Assembly: GCF_023217965.1 (NCBI RefSeq)
Contig: NZ_JALPSC010000002.1
Coordinates: forward strand, 1,302,001 to 1,366,000
DNA: 64,000 bases
Origin: Prevotella sp. E13-27
Lineage (GTDB): Bacteria > Bacteroidota > Bacteroidia > Bacteroidales > Bacteroidaceae
Direction: 5' to 3'
The position numbers were made by a program, and so were the translations under genes. Shown piece by piece: positions 35,301-44,200 of this stretch; positions within the stretch are counted from its first letter, which is position 1; each line of letters begins with the position of its first letter. The notes under the pieces are model-generated. The model was not told where the DNA came from. It did no database searches and saw only the letters and a program-made list of their open reading frames with translations.

Positions 35301-35345
35301 AACAGAAGTCTTGAAGCGTTTCGCATTTGTTTTGTTTAGCGACTA

Positions 35346-35353
35346 CAAATTTA
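35346..35353 (-). promoter_or_regulatory. -7 box of the transposase gene
   Basis: TAAATTTG on the minus strand, 46 nt upstream of the transposase ATG and inside the IS right end. Confidence 0.45.
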
Positions 35354-35446
35354 CGAAATTTTTCTCGATTTCTGTTTTGTTTTGCTGATTATTTCATACT
35401 CAATTCGCTATGTCTTTATCACCTGTCAAAGGGTGGGAAACTTCAG

Positions 35447-35454
35447 TTACTTCA
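35447..35454. repeat. Target site duplication, right
   Basis: TTACTTCA; read on the minus strand TGAAGTAA, it contains the recQ stop codon TAA. Confidence 0.8.
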
Positions 35455-37669
35455 TTTTCTTTCGCAATTCCTCAATTTGCCTATTGATGTCCGCTTGCAT
35501 CTCAATAAGCCTTTCCATTTCCTGCTTATATCCATCGCTTTTTTTCTCACTTGAATCTACATCTGTGCTTGCTGACTCATCATCTCTGAGCCCAAGTTTT
35601 TTGATGCGCGATGATATACCTCCTGTATTTCGATTCATCAGAGATGCAATCTCAGACGCGCTAAGCCCTTGCCTATAGTATTCTGTGAGTTTCTTGTCTT
35701 CTTCATCATCCCAATGTGCATAAGCGCTTGCATGAAGTTGTTTCTGCTGTTCCATATAGGAAGCGGGCTCTGGCGATATCAAAATCGAAGGCACATCTGC
35801 AAATTCCACAACATCAGGAAACGGCAAATCCACGTTATCACTTGCATACTGCTTGATAGCCTCAATGAATGGCTTTCCGTAAGCTTTGGCCTTATACTCG
35901 CCAAAGCCATACACATCCGCCATCGCCTCCAATGTCGTAGGCCGTTTCAGCACAAGGTCCTGCAGCGATTTGTCGGACATGACAATAAAGGCAGGCTTAC
36001 CTATCTCTGCTGCCACTTGACGTCGCACTTCACGCAGCCGACTGAACAAACCGCCCGATTGTCCTTGTCCAACTGTAGCCCATTCCATCTCCCGCTCCTC
36101 ACGTTGCTTCTTCCTGCGAGATTTCACGGTAAATTCCTCGCGGTTGATGATGGCGAGCTGCACATTTTTCCTCCCATATAGCACCTCTTGCCCCAATTGC
36201 GTGATATGCAGATGCCGGTCTTCGTTATAAGCTATCTCGAAAAATCCCATCTGTAGCATCTGCAGCAGATAGTCGTGCCAGTCGCGAGCAGAAATATCGC
36301 GTCCTGCCCCAAAGGTCTTAATCTCGTTATACTTGTTGCTCACCACATCAGGCGACAGTGTGCCTCGCAGAATATCTACCATCAGCGTGAATCCGATTTT
36401 CTCCTCCGTACGGACAATGGCCGATAGGGCTTTCTGTACGATGGTCGTTCCGTCAAACATCTGAGGTGGCGTATGACACACATCGCAGTTGCCGCAACCT
36501 TTATCGCTTGTCTCACCAAAATAGTTCAGCAATATCCGTCGCCTACATACCTGTGCCTCGGCATACTCCTGCATACGCTTCAGTTTGTCGAAATTGATTT
36601 CCCGCTGACCACTCTCATCCGCAAACTTCCGCAGGGTGATAATGTCCTGCAGGTTGTAGAACAGAATCGTCTCGCAAGGCAGACCGTCGCGCCCACCACG
36701 CCCTATTTCCTGATAGAAACTCTCAATGCTCTTGGGCAGATTGTAATGAACCACAAAACGCACATTGCTCTTGTCGATACCCATGCCAAAGGCGATGGTG
36801 GCACAGATGACCAGCACACGGTCGTTCTGGAAATCATCCTGCACTTGGTTACGCTCAGAGTTAGGCATTCCAGCATGATACACACCTACGGAGAAACCAT
36901 CCTGCTTCAACTTCGCAGCAAGCGCTTCCGTCGTTTTTCGAGCCAGACAGTAGATGATACCGCTCTCACCAGGATGTCTGCGGATAAGCTCCTCGATAGA
37001 GCGCAGCTTGTCCTTCGCAGAATAGCCACGTTTCACGTCAAGGCTCAGGTTCGGACGGTCAAAACTGCTGATGTAAGTCTTGGCATCCTTGATGTTCAGT
37101 TGCACCAGAATATCCTCCTTCGTAATTTTATCGGCAGTAGCCGTCAGGGCCATAATCGGCACGTGGGGGAACAACTGCTTCAACTGCCCCAGTTGCGTGT
37201 ATTCAGGTCGAAAATCGTGGCCCCAGCCCGATATGCAATGCGCCTCATCGATAGCAAAGAGCGACACCTTTACATTCTGTAGTATCGTCAGCACACCGCC
37301 CACCAATCGTTCGGGCGAGATATAGAGCATCTTCACCTTTCCGTCCACGCAACGATTAATAATGTCGCGGTTATAGCCCTCGTCGTTACTGCTGTTCAAT
37401 GCCTCCGCCGCAATACCGTTCATCCGCAAACCCTCCACCTGATCTTTCATCAACGAAATAAGTGGAGACACGATAACAGCCATTCCGTCCATCATCAGCG
37501 CCGCCATCTGAAAGCACAACGACTTGCCGCCACCCGTAGGCATCAGCACCAGCGAGTCGCCACCGCCAATGGTGTGCATGATGATGTCCTTCTGCAAAGG
37601 CCGGAACTCATCATACCCGTAATAGGTCTTTAACACCTGTTCTATATTATTCATCCTTATCTCGCTCAT
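35447..37669 (-). CDS. recQ: ATP-dependent DNA helicase RecQ
   Basis: 740 aa. Superfamily 2 helicase with MPTGGGKSLCFQ (Walker A, about residue 40), IDEAHCISGWGHDFRPEY (motif II and aromatic loop), QEIGRGGRDG (motif VI), RQC zinc cysteines (CRRR ... CGNCDVC) and an HRDC domain (about 555-620). A C-terminal Myb-like helix-turn-helix (LSASEIASLMNRNTGGISSR) and coiled tail follow. RecQ unwinds DNA during recombinational repair. It abuts mutT (0 nt gap); the IS4 element begins straight after its stop codon, and the stop itself lies in the target duplication. Confidence 0.95.
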   Translation of the reverse strand: MSEIRMNNIEQVLKTYYGYDEFRPLQKDIIMHTIGGGDSLVLMPTGGGKSLCFQMAALMMDGMAVIVSPLISLMKDQVEGLRMNGIAAEALNSSNDEGYNRDIINRCVDGKVKMLYISPERLVGGVLTILQNVKVSLFAIDEAHCISGWGHDFRPEYTQLGQLKQLFPHVPIMALTATADKITKEDILVQLNIKDAKTYISSFDRPNLSLDVKRGYSAKDKLRSIEELIRRHPGESGIIYCLARKTTEALAAKLKQDGFSVGVYHAGMPNSERNQVQDDFQNDRVLVICATIAFGMGIDKSNVRFVVHYNLPKSIESFYQEIGRGGRDGLPCETILFYNLQDIITLRKFADESGQREINFDKLKRMQEYAEAQVCRRRILLNYFGETSDKGCGNCDVCHTPPQMFDGTTIVQKALSAIVRTEEKIGFTLMVDILRGTLSPDVVSNKYNEIKTFGAGRDISARDWHDYLLQMLQMGFFEIAYNEDRHLHITQLGQEVLYGRKNVQLAIINREEFTVKSRRKKQREEREMEWATVGQGQSGGLFSRLREVRRQVAAEIGKPAFIVMSDKSLQDLVLKRPTTLEAMADVYGFGEYKAKAYGKPFIEAIKQYASDNVDLPFPDVVEFADVPSILISPEPASYMEQQKQLHASAYAHWDDEEDKKLTEYYRQGLSASEIASLMNRNTGGISSRIKKLGLRDDESASTDVDSSEKKSDGYKQEMERLIEMQADINRQIEELRKKMK

Positions 37670-38059
37670 TTATCGTATTCTTGTTTTAATCGTTTGAACA
37701 ACAATCACATCTGCTGGTAACCAGTCAACGCTATCCAGCTCATTCTTCGCCAGCCACTTCGCCGCTTCGTGCTCATTCAGATGCAGCGCCTCCGTCACCA
37801 GCGAGCATAGATAGCAATGCATGGTTAAATGGAACTTTGGATAATCATACTCCACCGTACAAAGAAACTCATCCACGCTGATTTCCGCAGACAGTTCTTC
37901 GCGAATCTCCCTCACGAGTGCCTCCTCCGGCGTCTCCCCTGTTTCCATCTTTCCGCCAGGGAACTCCCACCAGTCCTTCCACTCGCCATATCCCCGCTGG
38001 GTGGCGAATATCTTATCTCCCTTGCGGATTATTGCTGCTACGACTTCTATCTGCTTCAT
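37670..38059 (-). CDS. mutT: MutT-like NUDIX hydrolase
   Basis: 129 aa with the complete Nudix box GGKMETGETPEEALVREIREEL (given here in parts: GGKMETGE, REIREEL). The N-terminus (VVAAIIRKGDKIFATQRGYG) and WWEFPGG fit 8-oxo-dGTP diphosphatases that clean the nucleotide pool. It overlaps the upstream DUF3427 helicase by 1 nt and abuts recQ, so it belongs to the same operon. Confidence 0.9.
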   Translation of the reverse strand: MKQIEVVAAIIRKGDKIFATQRGYGEWKDWWEFPGGKMETGETPEEALVREIREELSAEISVDEFLCTVEYDYPKFHLTMHCYLCSLVTEALHLNEHEAAKWLAKNELDSVDWLPADVIVVQTIKTRIR

Positions 38060-41000
38060 TATCCTACTGCCATTTTCTGAGCCTTATCCAAGATAAAGCC
38101 GGGTATATGATTCTGCATGGCCCAAGTAATAGTCATGGGTTTGTCGCCATGCGATTTGACATAGTCCACCAATCCTAAACAATAATAAGGTGAGGTAAAA
38201 CCATATTCATCCACTTTGTGCTCTCTAACAAACAACAAGAACTTGCGACCATTCGTCCTTTGCTCTACATAACGACGGCCAGAATTCTGATGACTTGCGC
38301 TGTTTTGTGACTGCCAATTAAACAATGCCTCGTTGATGGCATAGTCTTCGTATTGCGTACTTGGCGAGAAGTCTTTGTCACTTTTATTCAGTGTCACCCA
38401 AAGCAGCTCTGTATTAATATCATCCAAATTCAAACAGCCACTTTGAGGAATGGCACCAGCTTTTTCTGCTGTACGCCTATTGAAAATAGCGAGTTGTTCC
38501 TCACGGGTATAACAACCAAACAATTCGAGTACGTTATCAGCTCCCAATTCTGCGATAGGCTTCGTGGATATCATCAGATGTTCTGACAAGTACTGCATAA
38601 TCTGACGCAACTCGTCTACGAACAACGGATAAGTCCCAAACTTCTTCAGGCCTTCATCAACGCTGGCTAGTCCAAAATTGTCTATCGACTTCGCAAACAA
38701 ATCATAGTAAAGCATCAGCGCAAAGGTGTTGTTTCTTGCATTATGCTCATATTCAAATCCGTTATCTATAAGTTTTGTGATAAAACCAAGATACCTGACT
38801 GAGTTAACATGAATGAGGCGAGACATATTCTTCTCGAAAACTTTTGTGAACTCGTCTACAGGATAGGTTAACATGCCTGCTTCACGCATCAATGCACTCC
38901 AGCATCTTGTTTTATAGATGACGCGAATATCCAAATCGTATTGCGCTAAGAATGTTGGCAGATTTAGAGGTTTCTCATTATTGACTCTGAATTGGCGTAC
39001 TTCCAGAACAAGGCGTCGCAGATTAAAGATGGCCGACTTGATATTGCTGATGATGTACTCACGAGCCAGTTTATCCATCGTGATGGTGCATCCACGAGGT
39101 AGCATCGTGAAACTCTCTGCCACAGCACCCTTAATGGCTGTTGTTGTGACATTCTTCGCTTTGGGAATCAATGCCCTGAAACGGCTTTCATAGCTGTAGT
39201 TTACATGAGCCTGAGCCACGAAATCAAGTACCGTCAAACACTCTTTGTCAGGAGCGAGGCGCAGACCGCGACCCAACTGCTGAAGGAATATCGTCAGGCT
39301 CTTAGTTGGACGCAGGAAAAGCACCGTGTCAATCTCAGGAATATCAACACCCTCGTTATAGATGTCAACCACACAGATGTAATTGATTTTTCTGGCTCTG
39401 AACTGGCTCACTATTTCTTCACGACGTTCCAAACTGTCCTCACCAGATAACATGGCTGCACGATAGCCTGTCAGACACAATCCCGCTGCTACATCGCGCG
39501 CATGATCAAGCCTCGCGCAAAAACATAGTGCACGGCAATTGTGCTCATCTGACAAATAACGAGGTAACGACTCTGTAATAAGCCTCAATCTATCTGTGGT
39601 ATTCAGTTTTCTCACAAGTTCGTTTTCATCGTAACCACCTTGCGTCCAAGCGACATGACTCAGGTCTGTAGTTCTGTCGCCTACGCAGAAATATTGGAAA
39701 GGCGACAGCAGCATATTGTCGATAGCTTCAGGCAAACGTAGCTCGGCAGCGATACGCTGATTGAAGTTCGAAAGGTTCACGCCATCGGCACGCTCAGGAG
39801 TTGCAGTCAGACCTATCAGTATCTTGGGCGTAAATAAATCGAATACCTTCTGATAGCTGATAGCTTCACTATGATGAGCCTCGTCCACAACGATGTAGTC
39901 ATAATAGTCGGCTCCACATCTACGGAACGTGTCGAGATTGGAGTTAAACGACTGTATGGAGATAAACAAATGACTCAGGTCGCCTGATGCAGAAGGTCTG
40001 TGGTCACCTACCCAGAGTTCACCAAATTCGTGGAAGCCCAAAACGGAGCAGAACGTCTTGACAGACTGTTCCAATATTTCCTTTCGATGAGCCACAAAAA
40101 GCAGTCGATGGCGCTGATTGGCATCATAGAAACGCTTGTAGTCAAAAGCCGCTATCACGGTCTTACCTGTACCTGTTGCAGCTACTATCAGGTTCTTATA
40201 GCTTTGATGTATCTCACGTTCTACCGTCAATTTGTCGAGGATAGCCTTTTGGTGAGGCAATACATGATATTTTTGCAGAACACGACCTACGCTTCTGTTT
40301 ACTTCATTTCGCTCTGCTATGGCAGCCACGAAACGGTCATAGTCATAATCCTCGAAATTGTCGCTGTTCCAGTATGTGTCAAACGTGGCAAGGGCTTTCT
40401 GAATGATGTGCGGATTCTCCTGATTGGTAATACGCATGTTCCACTCCAAGCCCTTTGTCAAAGCGGAACGTGACATATTCGAAGAACCAATATAAGCAGT
40501 ATTCATGCCACTCTCCCTGACAAAGATATAGGACTTAGCGTGCAAGCGGTCTAAGTCGCAATTATAAGATACCTTTATCTCAACCTTGTTGGGAGCCAGC
40601 TGTTTTAGAAAGTCAACAGCCTTGGGCTCACTGGCACCCATGTAAGTTGTGGTGATGAGCCTCAATTTTGCATTAGGCTTAGCAAGGAACTCGCGCAGAG
40701 CATTCTCGAAAATTCTGACACCAGAAAACCTCACAAAAGCAACTATCCAATAGATCTCATCTGCTGTATGAATATCGCGTTCTATCTCACCATCAATCGA
40801 AAGATCTGTGTTACTACCTGTAAAAAGGTTGCTGACCGTGAAGCCAGAAAGAGGACGCATTGTAACACGCTGTTTTGCCTGTTCCTTCGTAAGTCCGGCC
40901 ATATCAACAATACCACTCAGCAGTTCTTCTTGATTCGTCAGTAAACTATCATCAATGTCACATTGCCAGTTCTTATCGATGTAGTTCAGGATGTCATTAA

Positions 41001-41208
41001 CGAATTTGAATCTGCCATCAAGCGTCTCAAACAGCGAATCATCAGAAAGCAGACTATTGATAATCTTAGCCACGTAATTGGTAAGCAATTTAGGTGCCTC
41101 CCCTGAATCAATACTGTCAGTAAAGACATACTTATCAGATAGAGTCTCCAACTTTTTCTTCAGAGCCTCATATATCAACGATTCGTATATACCCGACTTT
41201 AGTTCCAT
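38059..41208 (-). CDS. PLD-nuclease/SF2 helicase with DUF3427
   Basis: 1049 aa. The N-terminal part holds a phospholipase-D-like nuclease domain (LDRLHAKSYIFVRESG and GSSNMSRSAL, HxK about residue 223). A superfamily 2 helicase follows: AATGTGKTVIAAFDYKRF (about 340), VVDEAHHSEA (about 438), LTATPER and QQLGRGLRLAPDKECL. The C-terminal part is DUF3427. Such proteins are found in repair or defence contexts; nucleolytic activity is inferred from the HxK motif. It is 2 nt downstream of the exonuclease-RecQ-UvrD gene. Confidence 0.9.
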   Translation of the reverse strand: MELKSGIYESLIYEALKKKLETLSDKYVFTDSIDSGEAPKLLTNYVAKIINSLLSDDSLFETLDGRFKFVNDILNYIDKNWQCDIDDSLLTNQEELLSGIVDMAGLTKEQAKQRVTMRPLSGFTVSNLFTGSNTDLSIDGEIERDIHTADEIYWIVAFVRFSGVRIFENALREFLAKPNAKLRLITTTYMGASEPKAVDFLKQLAPNKVEIKVSYNCDLDRLHAKSYIFVRESGMNTAYIGSSNMSRSALTKGLEWNMRITNQENPHIIQKALATFDTYWNSDNFEDYDYDRFVAAIAERNEVNRSVGRVLQKYHVLPHQKAILDKLTVEREIHQSYKNLIVAATGTGKTVIAAFDYKRFYDANQRHRLLFVAHRKEILEQSVKTFCSVLGFHEFGELWVGDHRPSASGDLSHLFISIQSFNSNLDTFRRCGADYYDYIVVDEAHHSEAISYQKVFDLFTPKILIGLTATPERADGVNLSNFNQRIAAELRLPEAIDNMLLSPFQYFCVGDRTTDLSHVAWTQGGYDENELVRKLNTTDRLRLITESLPRYLSDEHNCRALCFCARLDHARDVAAGLCLTGYRAAMLSGEDSLERREEIVSQFRARKINYICVVDIYNEGVDIPEIDTVLFLRPTKSLTIFLQQLGRGLRLAPDKECLTVLDFVAQAHVNYSYESRFRALIPKAKNVTTTAIKGAVAESFTMLPRGCTITMDKLAREYIISNIKSAIFNLRRLVLEVRQFRVNNEKPLNLPTFLAQYDLDIRVIYKTRCWSALMREAGMLTYPVDEFTKVFEKNMSRLIHVNSVRYLGFITKLIDNGFEYEHNARNNTFALMLYYDLFAKSIDNFGLASVDEGLKKFGTYPLFVDELRQIMQYLSEHLMISTKPIAELGADNVLELFGCYTREEQLAIFNRRTAEKAGAIPQSGCLNLDDINTELLWVTLNKSDKDFSPSTQYEDYAINEALFNWQSQNSASHQNSGRRYVEQRTNGRKFLLFVREHKVDEYGFTSPYYCLGLVDYVKSHGDKPMTITWAMQNHIPGFILDKAQKMAVG

Positions 41209-41210
41209 AT

Positions 41211-44200
41211 TTATTCTTTATTATTTTCAATCTTAGATAAAACCATATTTGCCAAACAAACGGCATATTCCATATCTGCATCTTTGGGTTTCCAAGCCAA
41301 AGTATAGCTTACCTTTGCGTTTGTCACTTCGTAACCTTTATGCGTCCATACCTTCAGTTTGTCTTTACCAGAGGCAGACAAAGCAGCAATATTGATTTCT
41401 TGTTCATTTAGCAGGTATCCGTCTTTGTATTGCAGGTTGTCACCACTTCTGAGACGAAGCACAATATCCTTGCGTCCCTTAAAGAAATCAAGCCAGACAT
41501 CACGCATATTCAAAGCGATCGATATCGAAGAATACTCGGTAGGAGGATTTGTAACCAGATACAGGTTACGCTTTGCCCGAGTGAGTCCCACGTAATAAGC
41601 TCGCACATCATTAACATCCCTCCCGTCTGGAATTGGCGACAAAAGATAAACGGTATTAAATTCACGCCCCTTTGCTTTGTGGATAGTGCTCACAAACACT
41701 GACTTATCATCAGCTGCTATAAAATCTTCAATATTCGACTCGAAGATGTATTCACGTAAGTCGCTGCGATAGTAGAATTGATGAGTAATCTCAAAGTCTG
41801 AGAAGAAATGCTGCATGACACTTAGACAAGAACTTGACGCATAGGTTTCCAGTGTACGCTGTTTGGCCTCATTCCACTTTTCTTTTGAAATGGTCACTTC
41901 ATTTTTCCCACCAAGCTGTTTAAGGAAATAGCGGACTTCCGCAAGATTCCCAAAACGGAATCCTCCCATTGATTGCGCAATTGTAGCATGTAAGCCGCGT
42001 TGCTCTAACTCATAAGCTACTTGCATTGTTTCCTCATTTGTGCGAGTCAATATAGCGGTACTTCCCTCCACTTTAATTTCAGCATCCAGAAGCGATTTCA
42101 AAGTCATCACCTTGCCATCTTCCCGTGTCGCAGACTTGATGGAAGTATGTTTCAAACGACCAGGAATCCGCTGCACATATCGGTTGGCACAGTCAACTAC
42201 TGCTTTCGCAGAGCGATAGTTGTCTGTCATCTCGTATAACTTAGCACCCTCTTGCTCAACGAGTGACTGCATATATCGTGAGTCGGAACCACGGAAGCCA
42301 TAAATATTCTGGTCGTCATCACCCACAGCAATGACACGCATTTCTTCATTCTGTCGCATCAAAGCCTGAACCAAACGGAAATCATCCTGGCCCATATCCT
42401 GAGCCTCATCAATAACCAGCACACTCTTTGCTATCTTCGATGCCTCCACCTCGCTATTTTCAATCATCTCTGCTGCAAGGCGTACCACATCTTTGGCCTC
42501 GTCCAAACTTCCCTGTTTGCCAACAAGGTCAAAGCTATAGGAATGGAATGTTTTGATGTCCACATAGTGCGCAGCATTACCCACCAAATCTATGAGTCGT
42601 TTCTTGAACTCTGTTGCTGCTGCTCTCGAAAACGTAAGCATCAGCAGCTGTTCGTGTTTTACATCCTCCAGTAACAACAATGACGCCAACTTATGCACTA
42701 ATACGCGCGTTTTACCACTTCCCGGTCCTGCTGCCACCACGATATATTTCGACTCCTTGTCATCAATAATCTCACATTGACGATTGGAGAGCTCACCAAA
42801 GAGTTTATTGTATTTAGCGGGAGTGATATTCTGGTCAATCTGCGCCCGACGTTCTTCTTTGAAATACTGGTTGATGAATTTGCGGAAATCAAGTGTAAAG
42901 TAGTCGTTCACAAAACGCAATGCAGCATTGTAGTCACGCACCATCAAGTTTGCATATTCACCCACGATATGGATCTGGCGGATTCGTTGTTTATAGAATT
43001 CATCCAACAAGCGATATTGTTCCTTGCCATATCGTGTTCGTGTTGCAACGAGGCGGCCTATCTGCATGGTATTATAGAGAACGATAAAACCACCCTCTAT
43101 CTTCATCAACTCTGTCTTGGTGAGATACAGCAAAGCTTCCTCGATGTCAGCAATTGTGGGCTTTTCATTTTCGGCAAACATCGTTTTTTGTCGACTGGCA
43201 ATGAATTGCTGTAGTAGTTCTACAACGGAAAAGTTAACAAGCGTAGTGTCCTTGCCATCGTCCTTCTGAACACTCAAACTGTCGACAATAAACCTACTAA
43301 TATCCATCCGTCGTTCAAATCGAGTATTTGTTGCTTCTTTGGACGACTGAAATCTTACATTGACGTATCCCGTAATACTATGCTCTTGTTTGTAGATATA
43401 TCCTTTCAGCGTCATGAAGTGCAGCAACATCCTTAGGCGTTTGACATTAGAATAATTCATGCCTGCCTTTTGAGCTTCCTCATTCAGTTCCTTATAACTG
43501 AACCGACGTGACTCTTCTGAGAACTGCTGCAACATAAACTGTTCCAGTCGCAACATGGCATCAAGGTTCCTCACTGTCGTACTCTTGGTAATCCATGCTT
43601 GCATGTCGCGACTATCGGCCAGCAAGCCATCCTGCCGCATCAAATTGATGTTGCGTATGACAGTCGCTTTATTCATGCCAAGGATATCAGCGAGATAATC
43701 CACCCGACTTTCAGCTTCAGCACCTCGTCCTTCTGCAGTCGCACGTGCACTGATGAGTGATTTGATGATGCGGGCAGCTTCTTCACGTGACTGTTCGTCA
43801 AAGAGAGGTGAAATCATCAGCTTACGCCGTGCCTCGTCCATATTCTTCACGGCAATACCCGTAGCAAATACGTGCGGCGAGTTACTGCCACGTTGTATGA
43901 ATCCTGCATCTTCGAGAGCTGCTATTGCAGCTTTAACTCGAGTCTCAATGTCATCTATTTCATCTCCCCATCCAGCCTGACGTGCTATATCCAATGGCGA
44001 ACAACTTACCTTATCTCGCTTAGCCGTAAGATCCTTAATGGCTTTCCAAACCTGCTGAATTTCACTGATACTGAGCTTCGTCTGGTTGAGAAGTATAAAG
44101 TGCTTATCAAGGTCGCTGTCAGCATACAGTACAAAGCATTCTGCCTGCATTTGTGGATCACGTCCTGCACGGCCAGCCTCTTGCACGTAGTTCTCCAGTG

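Larger units (their letters stand above)
33803..35446 (-). mobile_element. IS4-family insertion sequence (1.64 kb)
   Basis: The ends are inverted repeats CTAAAGTTTCCCACC (33803-33817) and, as reverse complement, CTGAAGTTTCCCACC, with one mismatch in 15. They are flanked by an 8-bp target duplication, TTACTTCA. One transposase gene fills the element. The clean ends and direct repeat show a complete and probably recent insertion, located exactly between recQ and vsr. Confidence 0.9.
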
